Shown here piece by piece: positions 33,747-46,801 of a DNA stretch of 64,000 nt (position 1 is the stretch's first letter; the number at the start of each line of letters is the position of its first letter). The notes beneath the pieces were generated by a model. The model was given only the letters and a program-made list of their open reading frames with translations, searched no databases and had not been told where the DNA came from. A program made the position numbers and the translations under genes. This stretch comes from Diaporthe sp. PMI_573 (lineage: Eukaryota; Ascomycota; Sordariomycetes; Diaporthales; Diaporthaceae). The stretch is from assembly GCA_021399435.1 (NCBI GenBank), contig JAJTUP010000067.1, forward strand, positions 186,001 to 250,000. The letters are read 5' to 3'.

Positions 33747-36700
33747 CTGGCAGTTTTCTACTTTTGGCCAATTTCTCCAAAAACGCGTTTTCCTCCATAT
33801 TATATATATCCGGTCACGTAATCTATCCCGTACTTTATCATGTACTTTAATCTACGTATCCTTCTACCTAAATAATCAACTTATTAGTATCAACAAAGCG
33901 TTCCAAAGCCTTGTTTAGTAATACCTTTATTATAGTATTCACAAAATTATTGTCGCCGTTTATCCATCATACCTTGTCGATTTCCCGTCATTTATATACC
34001 TGGCAAAGAGATATAATGTCAATTATAAGTCTCTTCTCCTTAATAGTTTCCAGCTTTACCAAATACTTATAAAATAAGTAGGAATCTATATAAATTACCA
34101 GAGATATCTAATTAATACCTAATTAGTCGGTAATCAGCTTTAAAGTCAACAAAAGAACAATTCCTATATTAAAGCCATTAGTTATTCCATAGATCTCAAA
34201 AGTAAAAACGCTTTAAGTAACTCTCTTATACTTTGTAGAAAACCAGTATACAATATTTCCTTGTAGCTTGTACTATAACGTTATACTATCGGCTTTCTTA
34301 TTAACAAGGACTATTATAAAGCTGATTTAAGAGCTAAGGTCTTAATTATTAGTAAAGAAACTATTAATAAAGACTATCAGTCTAGTAGTCTTTAGGTTAA
34401 CTATAATGTATTACAATCCTCTTAACGGATTCTTTATTTACTATTCTTTATTTAGCTTAGTATAATTATTTTTATTAGGTATTTAGGCTTAGGTAGTAAC
34501 TAATAGGTTAAATAAAGCCTTGGGTTGACAAATTAAGGCAAGATAAGTACTATAAGTATATTACTTAAGATATTTTTAAGTAAAGTTATATAACTTTAAA
34601 TTAATCATTATAATCTTCTTATCTTAACTCTTCTACTAAAGGTAAATAGTACCTTCCAGGGTTATTATTAGCTTATTATTATTAAAATTAATTATCTTTT
34701 CTAGCAATAGCTTTTCCTTTAGCTTATATTGTAGCTCTACCTTAATAATCTTCTTGTCCTTAAAAGCCGAAAACTTTAGTATATCTAGTAGCAGAATATT
34801 ATCTATCTATATACTTATAATAGTAAATTTATTCTTTCTACTAGTAGATACTAGAAGGTATAGATTAAATATCAAGGTTTACATCTATAGTTATTTATAG
34901 TAATGGTAATAATAGGTAGTCTACTAATAAACTCTAGCTTCGGCAATTTTGTAGAGAGGCTTTACTACTCTTATAATCATACCAGCTAGATACTAGGCCT
35001 ATATTTTAAAAAAGAGCCGGGCTAGAATTTTATAAAATAGCTCTAACTTTAATTATAGATAGGCCTGCATTACATTACATAGTTTAATACTGGTATTAAT
35101 AAACTCAATTAGGCCGAGTACCATAACAATAAAAAGTTATTAACTAACCTATTAAATTATAGGCAACTATATAAGGATGTTCCTCTTATCCTTATTACTA
35201 TGCCCCTAAATAATTAAGCAAGACTTCTTATAGGGAACCTTAGTCTTCCCCTTTATCTCCCATACCATTCAAGAGTTAAACAGCCAAAGGGCACCATAAA
35301 CCTTTAAGTCAAATTATTTAAATCAAAAGACACCTTAGGCGACGAGATTATTAATCTCCTTAGCATCTAATACTTTAAAAGGTTTACCGACAATTATAAT
35401 TACGTCATCCTGATAAAGTTTTATTAACAGTACATAGTTATTCTTCTCCTTCTAAGTAATAAAGGTTGTAAATAGCTTTAGCTTATTCTTAGATCTAGAA
35501 GGTTGGCCTCTCTTTTATAGCAGGGCCGGGACACTAGTATAGTCTAAAGCAAATAACAGACCCGCTCCGGGCCGGCCGGTTTTCAAAACAAGTAATAAAT
35601 CTATTCCGGGCCTGCCGCCATCCAAAGCAGGTAACAGACCAGTGTCTAGTCTGTTGCCTAACAAGAACTCGGGTATAAGGTTCTCGTCGTTTTAAAAGTA
35701 TTTCCAAATAACAGTTAATCTAAACTTTACAGGTCCGTTTAGCAGGTCGAGGGTTACATTATGCCTATTAACTGCTATTAGCTTATATAGACCCTGCCAG
35801 CCGTCCTTTTCTTGCTATACAAGCATTTCCGACTATAGTGGCGTATTTAGTATGTCGGTAATATCTAGGCCATTCTAGGTACTAAGAGTTCTGGCAATCT
35901 GCTTCTTAATATAGTACTTCCAGAGATCTTGTATTGCCTTAGTAATTACCTCAATACACTTAAATATTAACAGCATAGGCGGCAAATCTATATTTACTCG
36001 TAGAAAAGCACTAAAGACACGTAGAGTAGGTACCAGCCTGTCCAGGCCGGCAGTGTCATTCATAGCCTTTAGTACCATTTAAAGAATGGCATCCTCTAAA
36101 AAGATTTCTCTCAATTCTATATAGAGGATCTCAAATACTCGTTAAAGTAGTCTATAATAGCGTTTAACCTTACCTACAAACCAATAGGCTTCCGTTAGGA
36201 CCTATTTATATATAATTCCCATAATCTTTACCTTGTTCTAAAATTTAACTAAAGTAAAGTTAGTACCAGTATTGTAAATAAGGTAGTTAGGAGGACCTAG
36301 ATACGTATCTATCTAGACCATTTAAAGAACTTCCCAGGTATCTTTTATAGACATTAATGCTAGAAACTTTCTAGCTTAAAAAAATATTCTAGAGTCTACA
36401 ATATATAGCACCGGCTTGCCGTTAAGATATATAATATTAACAATAATCTTATAATTAAAGTCGTAATTATTCCTAAGGTTAAACTTAAACTTTCTTAAGG
36501 CAGCGCCCTTTAGCTGGCAGTAGTGACAAAATTTGTTAATAACCTTAAATATAGCGAGGTTAAGGTTATAATTAGTATCCTTTAGTAGATAATAAAGGCA
36601 GTTAGCTACTAGGTAACTAAATTGTTGATAAAGCTGTTAAAGTTTATTTTCTATAAAGAATATGCCTACTTTATAGCTTCCTAGAAAGAATTATAGATAA

Positions 36701-39210
36701 CCCTATTTCCGGGTTACTAGAATGGTTACATCTAGGCCCGGCTTCTATAATAATACTAATTTATCGGTAGTATTATAGAAATAGACCCCCAGCTTGTCTA
36801 TATCTTGGACATATATTAGAAATAGAGTCGGAGCTTCTACAATATAGAAGGTAATAAGCCCTATAGTTGTTTTTATAGTCGTCGTGCCAATTAAGATAAG
36901 ATAGGATTCCTTTCTAAACTTAACAACAGCCTTACCAGCATAGCCGACATCTATAATAACGGAAGGGTTCTCTTAATTTAGAGCCAAGTATTATTTACAG
37001 CCAATAATTAAGAATTATATAGCGCCGGTATTAAGGATAATGTCTTAAAATTTGTTACAAGAATATCTTCCTTTTAGCGTAAATTAACTTGCTAAAACGA
37101 CAGTATTGTCGGTTTTATTAGCGTTGTTAGGGCCGAGCGAGTATAGAAACAAAGTGTTGGCAAGAAGCTATTAAGCTTCCTTATAACCATTTAGGTTGTT
37201 CTTATACTTATTATAAGTATCTTCCAAAGTAACGTTAAGTCTTTTAAAGTCGGCAAGAAAAGAAGCAAACTTGGCATTAGACATTAAATATTTCTTAATT
37301 TCATAGATCAAGAGATACTACTTATATACCTTCTGACGTTCCTTAAAGGTATAGTTTGAGGACCAGCATTCTTCTTTATTACATACAAAGCAGCGTTTTC
37401 AATAATAGCCACGGCGGCAGTCATCACCACGGCGGCGGTCATCACCATGGCGGCAGTTATCACCGCGGAAGCTATCACGGCCGAATCGTGCTTAAAAGCC
37501 TAATCTGCAACCTTGCTGCCAATTATTTGTATACTTACAGTCAAGGTAGTAGGTCTTGTTATCTACACTAGTCTCATCTTCTTAAAGGAATCATTAAAAG
37601 GTTGTACGGTTAATGCTTAGCTTAAGTAATAATTATAAGTCCTAAAAAAGACATTTACATAGTACCTACAGTATAAAGAGTACATGTTTAAGTTCAGGTA
37701 CTTCAGAATAAGTATAAAGTACTATTATGCAAAGCATCTCGTTACCTTAGTATTTAGGGCCAAGTACTTGCTAGCATAGCTACAATTTATCGAAAAACAG
37801 CACCAAAACATTATAAGGGCTCTTATCAATATTATCTTTATCTCGGCAAAGGGTCTTAAACGTTACTATTATCCAATTATTATAGTATTATTAGTGATTA
37901 GTATCGATATTAAAGTATTATTTAAGTCTTCCATAGAGTTCCAAAAATTCTACATTTAGGCCAATATAAGTAATCTAGTATAGCTTAGCATAATCAATAA
38001 GAATTAAGGAAAGAATCACATAAAACTATAGTAGAGTAATATTGTAAGACCGGGCAATAGAGAATATAATACAGACCTTATCGTCAAAAAGGTTGTAGGC
38101 ATTTCTAGTCTATTTCGGCTTTTAATCCTAGGCCTTAAAAAAGAATGTAATCTTGTCGGGTTTAAAATTAACATACCCTTGGTATCTTGGAGAGAGTATA
38201 CAATATAAATCTTTTAAGTCTAGGGGCACAAGAGACAGTCTCGGAATTCTAATAAAATACAACATACTAGGAAATATCTAATCAGATTACTTATATTACT
38301 AGGTATTAGCTTGCCAGTTTAGTAGCCAAGCAGTATCTTGCCATTTCTATAGCTATAATGTTTTTTATAACTATTACTAGTCCAATAAAAACTTTGCCAG
38401 CAACTATTAGACTTATTGTAAAACCTACACGGCATTCTACTATAACTCTAATATAGTGCCAATTACCTAACCTAGTTAAAATATAGGTCTTACTAGCTAA
38501 GATATACAACTTGGTAGTTATAGTAGTAGTTAAGGAACAACACTCTCCTCTTTAGTCTTTATGATAACTTTATCGTTATCGGCAATCTCTACCACAAAAT
38601 CCGGCACGAAATCTGGTACAGAATCCGGCACAGGATCTAGAAATTAAATCAGGCCATTATAAGTCTAAGCCTTAGTCTTTCTAGCTCTTATAGAGGCGCC
38701 GTAAAAGTATAACTAAAGATAAATAGCATATACTAGAAGCTTTTTGGTTAGCTAGGTGGGGCATTCTTTATAGGCAAAGAAGGCATCGATTTATAGTCCA
38801 ATTTGCCTTCCCTATAGGCCAAGGTAGACTCCTTGCTAACAAGCAAGGTTTTAAAGTTCCCTCTTCCAGCCAAGAGTAGCCTTACCGACCATTTTAGGGG
38901 TCCAGCCTTTAAAATAGCACTAAATATTAAGTAAAAAGCCATTATTAATAAATTATATTTAATGTATTCTCTCTATTACCTTAAAAATATATATAGAGGC
39001 CCATTTCTTATCAACCTTATCAGCATTAACCAGTATGTCTATTAGCAATAGATTAATCTTTTCTTAGTCAGTCTTTATAACTAAGTAATACCGGCTTACA
39101 ATACCGTCTACCTTTATTTCCTCCTCGGCAGTTATTCCTTAATGTTTACTTGCCGCTAGGCTCTTATTAAAAGAGTTAGTAGCAACAACCAATATATCTT
39201 CTTCTGCCAT
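33426..39210 (-). mobile_element. Ty1/Copia retrotransposon, RIP-degraded, 5' LTR not found
   Basis: Read on the minus strand from ATG at 39210: Gag region with an Arg/Gly-rich stretch (around 37440) and a zinc-knuckle-like CFVCNKEECW (near 37370). Then the integrase/linker segment AMNDTAGLDRLVPTL (around 36030) and NGLDITDILN, KDGWQGLYKLIAV. Then reverse transcriptase (FTTFITQKEKNNYVL near 35440). RNase H and the C-terminus follow (NKALERFVDTNK near 33900). Many stops at Gln/Trp positions. A 321-bp LTR follows (33426-33746). The bases upstream of Gag (39211-39400) do not resemble that LTR, so the 5' end is truncated or replaced. Confidence 0.8.
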
Positions 39211-39399
39211 TATAATCAAAAACTATTAATATAGTGTTAAACGGAAACGCTTATGTGGGCGCTGCACGTAAAGGGTTACCCTAGACTTCACGTAGAGAGT
39301 TACCCTAGACTTGGCACTTTTTCGGCTAAGTGCCTATGTGGCGTGCGCGCCGGCAGATGAGTTTGGTGGCCGTGAGTCGATTTTTTGGGCTATTGTAAG

Positions 39400-40050
39400 A
39401 CCCTAACTTCGTACCTCTGCATTCCCCTTATTTCTTACCCAAAAAGCATGTAACCTAGTTCATTAGATAGCCTGATTTCTGAAGTTTATCTGTATTTAGT
39501 TTGGTTACTGTCAGGGTTAGGGTTGGCTGGTTATTATAACCTAAAGATAGTGGGTCTAAAGGGCAAATTTTCCGGCCTCGCTATTCTTGCACCAGAGCCA
39601 ACCCACACGTACCCGCGGGTGAGATAATGTCGGAGGGACTATAAGGAGGGCTGACAGAAGCCCACTCAAATTTAATACAAAGTTGTCTAGACTATTCTCA
39701 ATTGTCCTAATTTGCCTCAGTGCACCCTACTGCGACCCTGCCGATGAAACACACTGCTGAAGGCACTATCCTTCAGAAATGTTGAATAGTTATTTGTCAG
39801 GATGGACCCGGAAATGGAAATTGTTGGATTGGTGCAAGCCGCCGAATAAGGTGCGCCAGAAATTATGGGACTCAGGTTGCATCAGTATGGTTTGGCGTCG
39901 CGGTTCATCCCCGGCGCTTCGGCTGTCCGCAGACCCCGCCAGCCGGGCATAGCTGCTGACTCACAAGCAGCTACAACCGAGTAGGAATTCAAGTCAAGTC
40001 AACTCATACACAAAGGTTTGCGATAAAAAGCTCTAAAAATCACTAGGGAA
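39400..40050. promoter_or_regulatory. Upstream region of the amidase gene
   Basis: The sequence leaves the RIP block and returns to normal GC within this stretch. I see no gene. It is likely the amidase promoter. Just left of it (39270-39315) GAGTTACCCTAGACTT-like direct repeats mark the end of the AT-rich block. Confidence 0.4.
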
Positions 40051-41955
40051 ATGGCTGAGCCAATCTGGAAATCGATTGTTGCCCAGAAGCAGGCGGAGAG
40101 GCTGTCCAAAATTCCGACGGAATGGATAATCCCAGAGGGCATCTTGCCCTCTCCGAAGGATCAATTCGTGCAGGACTTTCCCCAGAAGTCGGGATTTTTC
40201 ACTGAGCGTGAGCTGCAACTGACCGAGGCCACGGCCTCTGAAGTGGTGGCTATGATTGCCTCTAGGGAGTGGACTGCGACCGAGGTCACTACAGCGGTGT
40301 GCAAGCGCACGGCTGTAGCGCTGCAGCTGATCAATGGCGTGACTGAGATTTGCTTTGAAGAAGGTATTGCGAGAGCGAAGGAGCTGGACGAGTATTTGAA
40401 GAGAGAGGGCAAAACAGTTGGGCCTTTGCATGGACTTCCCATTAGGTGAGCCTAACGGACCAATCACCAAGAATACGAGCAAACGGCTGACAATGAGAGC
40501 AGCCTCAAAGACCAGTTTAATCTCAAAGGTGAGCCAGTCGCTTTTGAATGAGCGTTCTTAAGCTTTGTGGGCTAACGACTGGCAGGTCTCGACTCAACCA
40601 TCGGCTACTGCTCATATGCCAACAAACCAGCGGAGACGAACTCGACTCTCGTCACTCTCCTGGCCGAGGCAGGTGCTATATTCTACGTGAAGTCCAATGT
40701 GCCATCGACTCTTATGATGGGAGAGAGCGTCAACAACATATTTGGCCGGACCGTCAACCCGCGGAATCGACAGCTCACAACCGGTGGATCATCTGGTGGT
40801 GAGTCTGCACTGGTGACCTTCCGCGCCAGCTTCCTGGGCGTCGGCACCGACATTGGGGGCTCCATTCGACATCCAAGCTCGTACACAGGGTTGTACGCCT
40901 TGCGGCCGTCACACGGAAGGGTCTCGTACCAGAATGTAACAAACACGTACTTGGGCCAAGAGGCAGTGCGATCATGCGCCGGGCCCATGTGCAGGAGTCC
41001 CGAGGACGTGCGGCTGTTTATGTCGAGTCTTGTTGGAACGAAGCCGTGGCTGTATGATCCCCAGTGCCTGCCACTGCCGTGGCGGACGGAGGAGGAGAAG
41101 CTGCCATCCAAGCTATCGTTTGGCTTCGCTATGGGAGACGGCCATGTTACACCTTCGTGAGTCTGCCGCGTCTCCTTGTCGAATGGCTCTCGAGTACTCC
41201 TCTGGGGCCGAAGAACTGACCGTGTGCGCGACAGACCACCCCTCCGTCGCGCGATGGATATTACCAAAGCCAAACTCCTGGCTGCTGGACACGAGATCAT
41301 CGAGTTCGTTCCTTATGAGATGGCCACGGCGGCCGAGATCATCTATAAAATGTGGGAGGCGGACGGTGGATATGAGTTTCAGCGCGATACCGATGCCACA
41401 GGCGAACCGCTCCAGGACTTCATCGAAAAATGGGTGGGACACAGCGCGGGAGTGAAGCCACAGACCGCATTTGAGACGTGGCAGAACCAACACCAACGGG
41501 CTCTGCTAGCTGAGAAGTTCCTCAATCGCTGGCAGAGAACAGCGGAACAGACAAGCACCGGGCGTCCTATTGACGCGCTGATCATGCCGTCGACGCCGTT
41601 CCCGGCTATCCGGCACGACGGTGGCTACCCATGGCAATACGGCACGCTGTCTCCGCTGCTAGATCTGACAACCGGCGTGTTCCCTGTGACGAAGGTGGAC
41701 TTGGAGAAAGATCGGGTGCCGGAAGATTGGCAACCAATCTCAGCAAAGGACAAGGAGGTTATGGATTACTGTGAGTTCGAAACAACTGGCTTGGATTTCA
41801 TGGAAATCTCGCGATACTGACAACTACTAGACGGGAAGCCGGAGAATCATGAGGATGCCCTTATCGGGCTGGCGCTGATTGCCAGGAGATTAGAGGAGGA
41901 GAAGGTCACTGCCATGTTGCATGTCATCAGGAACGTGGTAGGTGTTGACTACTGA
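40051..41955 (+). CDS. Amidase (amidase-signature family, acetamidase-like)
   Basis: Hydrolyses amides to acid plus ammonia, usually for nitrogen supply, in the cytosol. Five exons; introns 40446-40502, 40529-40585, 41157-41234 and 41771-41830 are all GT-AG and join in frame from ATG 40051 to TGA 41953-41955. The Ser-cisSer-Lys triad is visible: Lys in GLPISLKDQF (across intron 1) and the serines in TTGGSSGGE and VGTDIGGSIR. The C-terminal half is normal (MPSTPFPA, FPVTKV). About 550 residues, the usual length for fungal acetamidases. No lesion. Its neighbour is a urea transporter, so nitrogen scavenging is a sensible shared theme, though the two are not co-oriented. Confidence 0.93.
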
Positions 41956-42977
41956 GAATTCATTGATCTGTCTCAATAAACGTTGCTTTTTAAGTCCTTG
42001 TAAATGAGGCCCTATTGTAGCTTTCCTCGGCTCAATAACGAGACACCATCCTAAGTCTAGGTTTTCATTGTCTTCGTGGCGGGGCCGCCAGAGGACATCT
42101 TGAAGTTTTTACGGGAAGAGAAAATCGCTATTCTCGTTGGGACCCTGTGTGCCAATGGGGAGGCGCGAGATTCGGTGTGTGCGGAGTTCGCAATCCGCGA
42201 GAGGCGAAGGAAACCATCTGTTCAGTTACCCCTCCACAACAACGTGCATGGAAGGATTCTTGGTGCATTTCGGTGGTCACACCAATGACCACAGAGCCGG
42301 GGCAGCACGCAGTGTCCTTAAGCGATGCTGCAATCAACTGGGTGCCGAATCGATGGTATTGCACGCGAACTCAAAATTGTACAAAATCTACGTAGATTAG
42401 GGATCGTTAATTGTCTCTCTCGGAACACAAGATCGTGGACGATTTCATGGCAGTCTAAGGGATCGAATCATACCAGTTTGCTGCTGCTGTCGATGCCCAT
42501 CACGGCAGCGTCGGAACTTGCGGATGATAACGACTTGGATAGCCTAGAAAACGTCTGCGAATCTCACCTACACATTTCTCTCGGAAAACGCGGATGGAAT
42601 AAAATAAATTGTACCGCGGGGTAGGGCGAGGGGTTGAGTTTAGGGGGTAGGGGGAATAGATAAGAATGGCGCCGTTCTGGAGACCGGTCAGACCCGACTC
42701 CCGCGATTTAGTAACGGTGGTCGAAAGGAGCAGGGGTCAACCGCAGAGCAGGACCTCGATCTCGCTCCTGTCCCTCGTGTTCAACAAGGTTAGGTCACGT
42801 CAAGCGTAAGAATTATAGTCAATTTCTAGGCCGCGAGGGGGTCATGACAGGGCGTATTAAACTGTTTAAAAAAAAAGGCATTTTGCCAGGCGCAGAGCTG
42901 ACAACACCAGCCAAGTAGCGCTAGGCGAAGCCAGGTCTATCCAGTAGACTCTAAAAAGGTCAAGTCATAAATGCAAT
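41956..42977. other. Intergenic with a possible decayed gene fragment
   Basis: In one frame 42076-42200 reads PPEDILKFLREEKIAILVG and continues to CAEFAIRE. The protein-like character then moves between frames up to about 42400. There is no start, no splice model and no recognised family, so I do not call a gene. From 42600 the sequence is G-rich then unremarkable. Confidence 0.3.
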
Positions 42978-45129
42978 TCATGCTACTGGCTGTTTCTCAC
43001 CCGTCGACACGCGATCCGTCTGTGAGGCTTCATTCCTGCTGTCCGGTGTTGATATCGTGCGTTTCTCGGATTTGCCAGCCAGCCCCTTCACAACGGCCAT
43101 CCATGTATGTCTTGCCTGCCAGATCGGCAAGCACCAGATAAGGAGGGCGGCAACCCAGGACCAGATAAACACAAGGACCGTCCAGCCAGTGAAGAATTTT
43201 CGGCTGAACTTGTATCCTCTTCCGTAGAGCGAAAATGGTATGATGATGAGGAAGATGAGAACCATGATTATGGAGATGATCTTGGCATCGCGGCTAGCCT
43301 TCGCCAGCGCCTTAGGATCCCAATCATCGCCAATGTCAGTGAGGTCATCCATGGTGTACTCCTTGTCGCCTTGTCGAGGCTCCCGCGCCTGCATGAGAAA
43401 GAGACGATCCCAGTCATATGGCTTCCTCTGGTCTGGAAAGACAAACACGATTGCCCAGATCAGAAGAGGTAACAGCAACGCGACGGTGCAGCCTGTGAAC
43501 ATTGGCCAATTGTCGTACAGCGTGTCTACTGTAACCTCCCCGAACATACCCTTGGCGGTGCCGATCCACGCGCAGACCGCGCACATTGTGCCAATTGGGG
43601 CAGCCCAGGTCATATACAATGGAGAGACGTAAGCTGAATTGACACCCAGCGTGATGGGGACGACCGCCGACCCGAGAATGACTCCGGAGAACTCCAGTAT
43701 CCATCCCATAGAAATACCGCTGTAGTTGAGCGCCGTAGCGAATGACGCTGAGAAGATGGCAAAGAATGTAAGAGACGCGTGTGAGACGAGTTTCAACCGC
43801 TTGTCGTCAGCCTTGGGGTTGATGTAGGGCTGGTAGATGTCAAACGTGACGATAGAGGCGTGGGCAATGATTTCGGCACTAAAAGACGATGTGACGGCCA
43901 TGAAGACCATGACGATGACCGCAGCTGCGCCGCCCTTACCCATGACGGCCTCGGCAGCGAGAGGAAGAATCAAGGCGTTGTTGATCTGGTACATCGTCAC
44001 GCCGCCGGCCACCGGCCAGTACTCGGTGTTTGAGAGTGCGACGGCCACGTAACTCAAAGTGGCGCAAAGCCCGAGAGGGATCGCGAACCACGCGAAAGCT
44101 CCGTAAAAGTAACCGCGCACGACGGCGTTAGGCTCGCCGGCGATGGCCTTCTGACCGTAGCTGGGGTCGACAAACACACATCCAAAGCTTGAGACCAAGA
44201 TGACTCCGGCGAGTAGAAGTGCCTGACCAGATTGCATGGTTAGATATGAGCCATCCTTGGCTCCAATAGCGCCGCCGGTAGCCATGGCGGCGTCTGTCTG
44301 CAGCAAGTCCCAGAGCGCGCCAGGAGACCCCAGAACGGGCAGTGACTTCACCGCCATGACTTTGAACATGAAGATGAAGAGAATGATGTATATGATAAGA
44401 GTGCTGCGAAACGTATCGAGTCAGTATCGGACGATCCCAACACCCAAGTTCAATTCGGAGCCTGGCTTACTGAATATAATCTGACAAGATCGTGGACTTC
44501 ATGCCTCCGAGATATGTGTAGATAACCACACCGAGGGGGATCAGATAGTTCATGGCAACCTGACGAGTGCAGTGTTGTTAGCCTCATTCAATTCAATGTG
44601 AACTCCGTGCACAGGCTCTTACAATGTTCGCCCCGGTAGTCACTGTGAAGGCCGCCGAGCCGCCGAGCAACAACGCCGCTGTGATAATAATTTGCACCGA
44701 CACGCCGTATGTAAAGTAGACGAGGTGCGTATTGGTTCCGAAGCGAATGCGCAGAGCCTCAAGGATGGTGTTGGCGCGGGGTGCTCGTCTCTTGAGTTCG
44801 ATAGCCATGATGGCGAACAGCACAATCTGGACCGAGACGCCTGAGACAAACCACCAGAGACCCGCGAAGCCGTAGAGGTAAGTGATGCGAACCGAGTTCA
44901 GGAGCGTGGCCGCATAGCACCATGACGACACGACGGCGGCGGCGACCAAGCCGGTCTTGACGCTCTTTTTGGCTGTCATGAGCATGTTCGTGTCCTTGGA
45001 TTCATTGAGATACTTCCGTGATATCCAGGTGATCAAGTTCATGATCAGCGCGAAGGCGATGCCAAAGCCAATGACCAGGCCGTAGGCCACGCCCTGGGAA
45101 AGCGCCGGCGTTGCATCTGTCGATGCCAT
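42978..45129 (-). CDS. DUR3: Urea/H+ symporter, DUR3-type (SSS family)
   Basis: Plasma-membrane solute:sodium-symporter-fold protein importing urea (and possibly polyamines). Start at 45129 (MASTDATPALSQG), three exons, introns 44560-44622 and 44404-44470, stop TGA at 42978-42980, about 670 residues. About 15 hydrophobic segments. Family signatures include SWCYAATLLNS in an early helix, NYLIPLGVVIYTYLGGMKST across exon 2, SDYIH at the second junction and SSFSAEIIAHASI in the core. The cytosolic C-tail is polar. No lesions. Expression is expected to be nitrogen-regulated, but I could not single out a site. A paralogue with other substrates is possible. Confidence 0.9.
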
Positions 45130-45151
45130 ATTGATTGTGGTTGAGCGAGAT

Positions 45152-45179
45152 TGCTGCTGCTGCTGCTGCTGCTGCTGCT
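45152..45179 (+). repeat. (TGC)9 microsatellite in the DUR3 5' leader
   Basis: Nine TGC units (CAG on the gene's strand) lie 23 bp upstream of the DUR3 start codon. It probably sits in the 5' UTR and would vary in length between strains. Confidence 0.9.
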
Positions 45180-46330
45180 ATCAAAAGGCCTACGAAAACA
45201 TCGGCAGGAAGAGTGCGTCCATTTGTCATACGCGGAAAATCGGCAGTGGATATCCAGGCCAACGAGAGGATGCATGAGCGAGTGATGCCACCGCCCAATT
45301 AGTACTCGAATCCCGCTCCCGGTCAAATAATAGGGGTCTCTTGGGTACGAAAAAAGAAAAAAGAAAAAAGAAAGGGCAAGGGGTCAAGGTTGTAACAAGA
45401 GTCTTGACAGGGAGGGATTGTAGAGCAGGGTTGAGATTTGAAGCAAAGGACCCGCCGCCAAAAACGTTAGTGTTGCACGGCACGGCGGCGCCACGAGATT
45501 GGCATCTCCTCGCCAATACCGGGATTCCTCGAGCCACACCCAATTTAGGTAAAGGGGGAATTTGCGTATCCATAAGATGACGCGCACGCCCTCACACACC
45601 CAATTGAAGGCGCATGCCAACTTCAACCCTATTTGCTGCTATGCATGCTGCCCACAGGCCCTCCGACCAACAGTTAGAGTTCCGCCCCCTCCCTCCTCTA
45701 AACTAGAGGGCACGCGGAGCTTTCCGCGTGCGCAGGGGTGTTATCTCCCGACCGACACCTTCATCCAAGTTCAATTGTTAGTTTGTCAAGGGTATCGTGA
45801 CTATTGGGCCAGGGTCTCGCTACACTTGTGCTTTTACAGAGTAGTGAGGCGAAGCAACAACTAGGTATTATAACGCACACTATCTGGTATCTTCAACATT
45901 ACCAAACTAACAATATATTTCACCGGCGAAACGGTGGAAGTGAGGTGACCAGCCAGATTCAGGCGAAGGTCTGGATGGACATTTACACCCTGCCGGGATA
46001 AGTCCACCTCGAAAGTTCTCATTCGTCCCAATTTGAAAAAGTGTGGAAATTATCGACCCATCTACAGCAGTGTAGCAGTGTAGCAGTGTGAGAAATGACT
46101 ACAGGCCCAAGTTGTGGGCGCAACCGTGCTGGAAATCTTGACCAGGCCGAGCATGCACTCAGAGTCCGCCGACGCGCAGAACCACCACAGCGGCATAGCC
46201 ACCGCGAGATGGCCCAGCTGAATTATTTAACCTATTCATCCATTACCCATTATGGAGCCAAGGCCTCAATGAGTCAATGGGAGGACTTTCTTCCACTGCA
46301 CACTGCACCAGGGTATTGAACGTACGATAA
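45180..46330. other. Intergenic upstream of DUR3, to the AT boundary
   Basis: About 1.1 kb. An A-rich GAAAAAA-type repeat lies at 45350-45375 and an inverted GCACGCGGAGCTTTCCGCGTGC-like hairpin region near 45709-45731. Short open frames here have no protein character. The AT-rich block starts near 46330. Confidence 0.45.
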
Positions 46331-46402
46331 GGCTTAGGCTAATTAAAGGATATTAATTATTATTAAAGTTATAAAGAAGACTAAAATTTAATAAGAAGTA
46401 TA

Positions 46403-46590
46403 CAGAGCTGTGACAAAAATATATACAGTTGTATACCTAGGTATACATATATCCAGGTATACTGTATATATTGTATACTGTATACCTAGAGGTCTTATAT
46501 ACCTATATACTTGTATATATTGTATACTTATATACCTGTATATATTATATATATATACAATATATATACAGGTATACAAGTAGATAAGAT
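46403..46590 (+). repeat. Orphan hAT-family terminus with GTATAC repeats
   Basis: CAGAGCTGTGACA at 46403 matches the inner-facing end of the hAT-like element at 54285 (CAGAGTTGTGACA on the opposite strand). It is followed by the same kind of subterminal array (CAGTTGTATACCTAG and further TATACC/GTATAC units). It is probably the end of another, degraded copy of the same family. Confidence 0.6.
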
Positions 46591-46801
46591 AAGTAATATA
46601 TTAAAAAATTTAATTAAATAGCGTAATATTTTTCTATTAAAACGTACTATTTTATATTTTTATATTAAATTTTATAATATAGATAAAAATATTTATATAT
46701 AAAGGTAAATTTTTTAATTTTTAAAAAATAAAAAATTTTCAATTATATAATTAATTATATAACTATTTATTTAACTAATTTTAAAGTTATATATATATAT
46801 A

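Larger units (their letters stand above)
21800..39400. other. AT-rich RIP-degraded block
   Basis: Base composition changes abruptly near 21800 and back near 39400. Inside, long frames with recognisable protein families are broken almost only by TAA/TAG at Gln positions and TAG/TGA at Trp positions, and Glu-to-Lys changes occur, as expected from C-to-T change on both strands. Stretches 21800-23100, 23900-25380, 26300-27330, 28560-29440, 29870-30720 and 31830-33420 hold no family I can name. Confidence 0.8.

Noticed and set aside
37356..37571. Histidine/glycine-rich plus-strand protein (HHGG repeats)
   Set aside because: It is the antisense of the Arg/Gly-rich Gag segment of the Copia element.
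21800..39400. Mitochondrial or alternative genetic code (stops read as Gln/Trp)
   Set aside because: TAA, TAG and TGA all appear at Gln/Trp sites in one region only, with other G-to-A changes, and nearby genes use the standard code. RIP explains it.
42076..42405. A gene between amidase and DUR3
   Set aside because: Protein-like stretches shift frame and no start, splice model or family could be supported.
45150..45326. Poly-Ser or poly-Ala protein frames around the TGC repeat
   Set aside because: They arise from translating the microsatellite in the DUR3 leader in other frames.
46388..46579. Tyr/Ile-rich open frames at 46388-46579 and 48070-48276
   Set aside because: They are translations of GTATAC tandem repeats, not genes.
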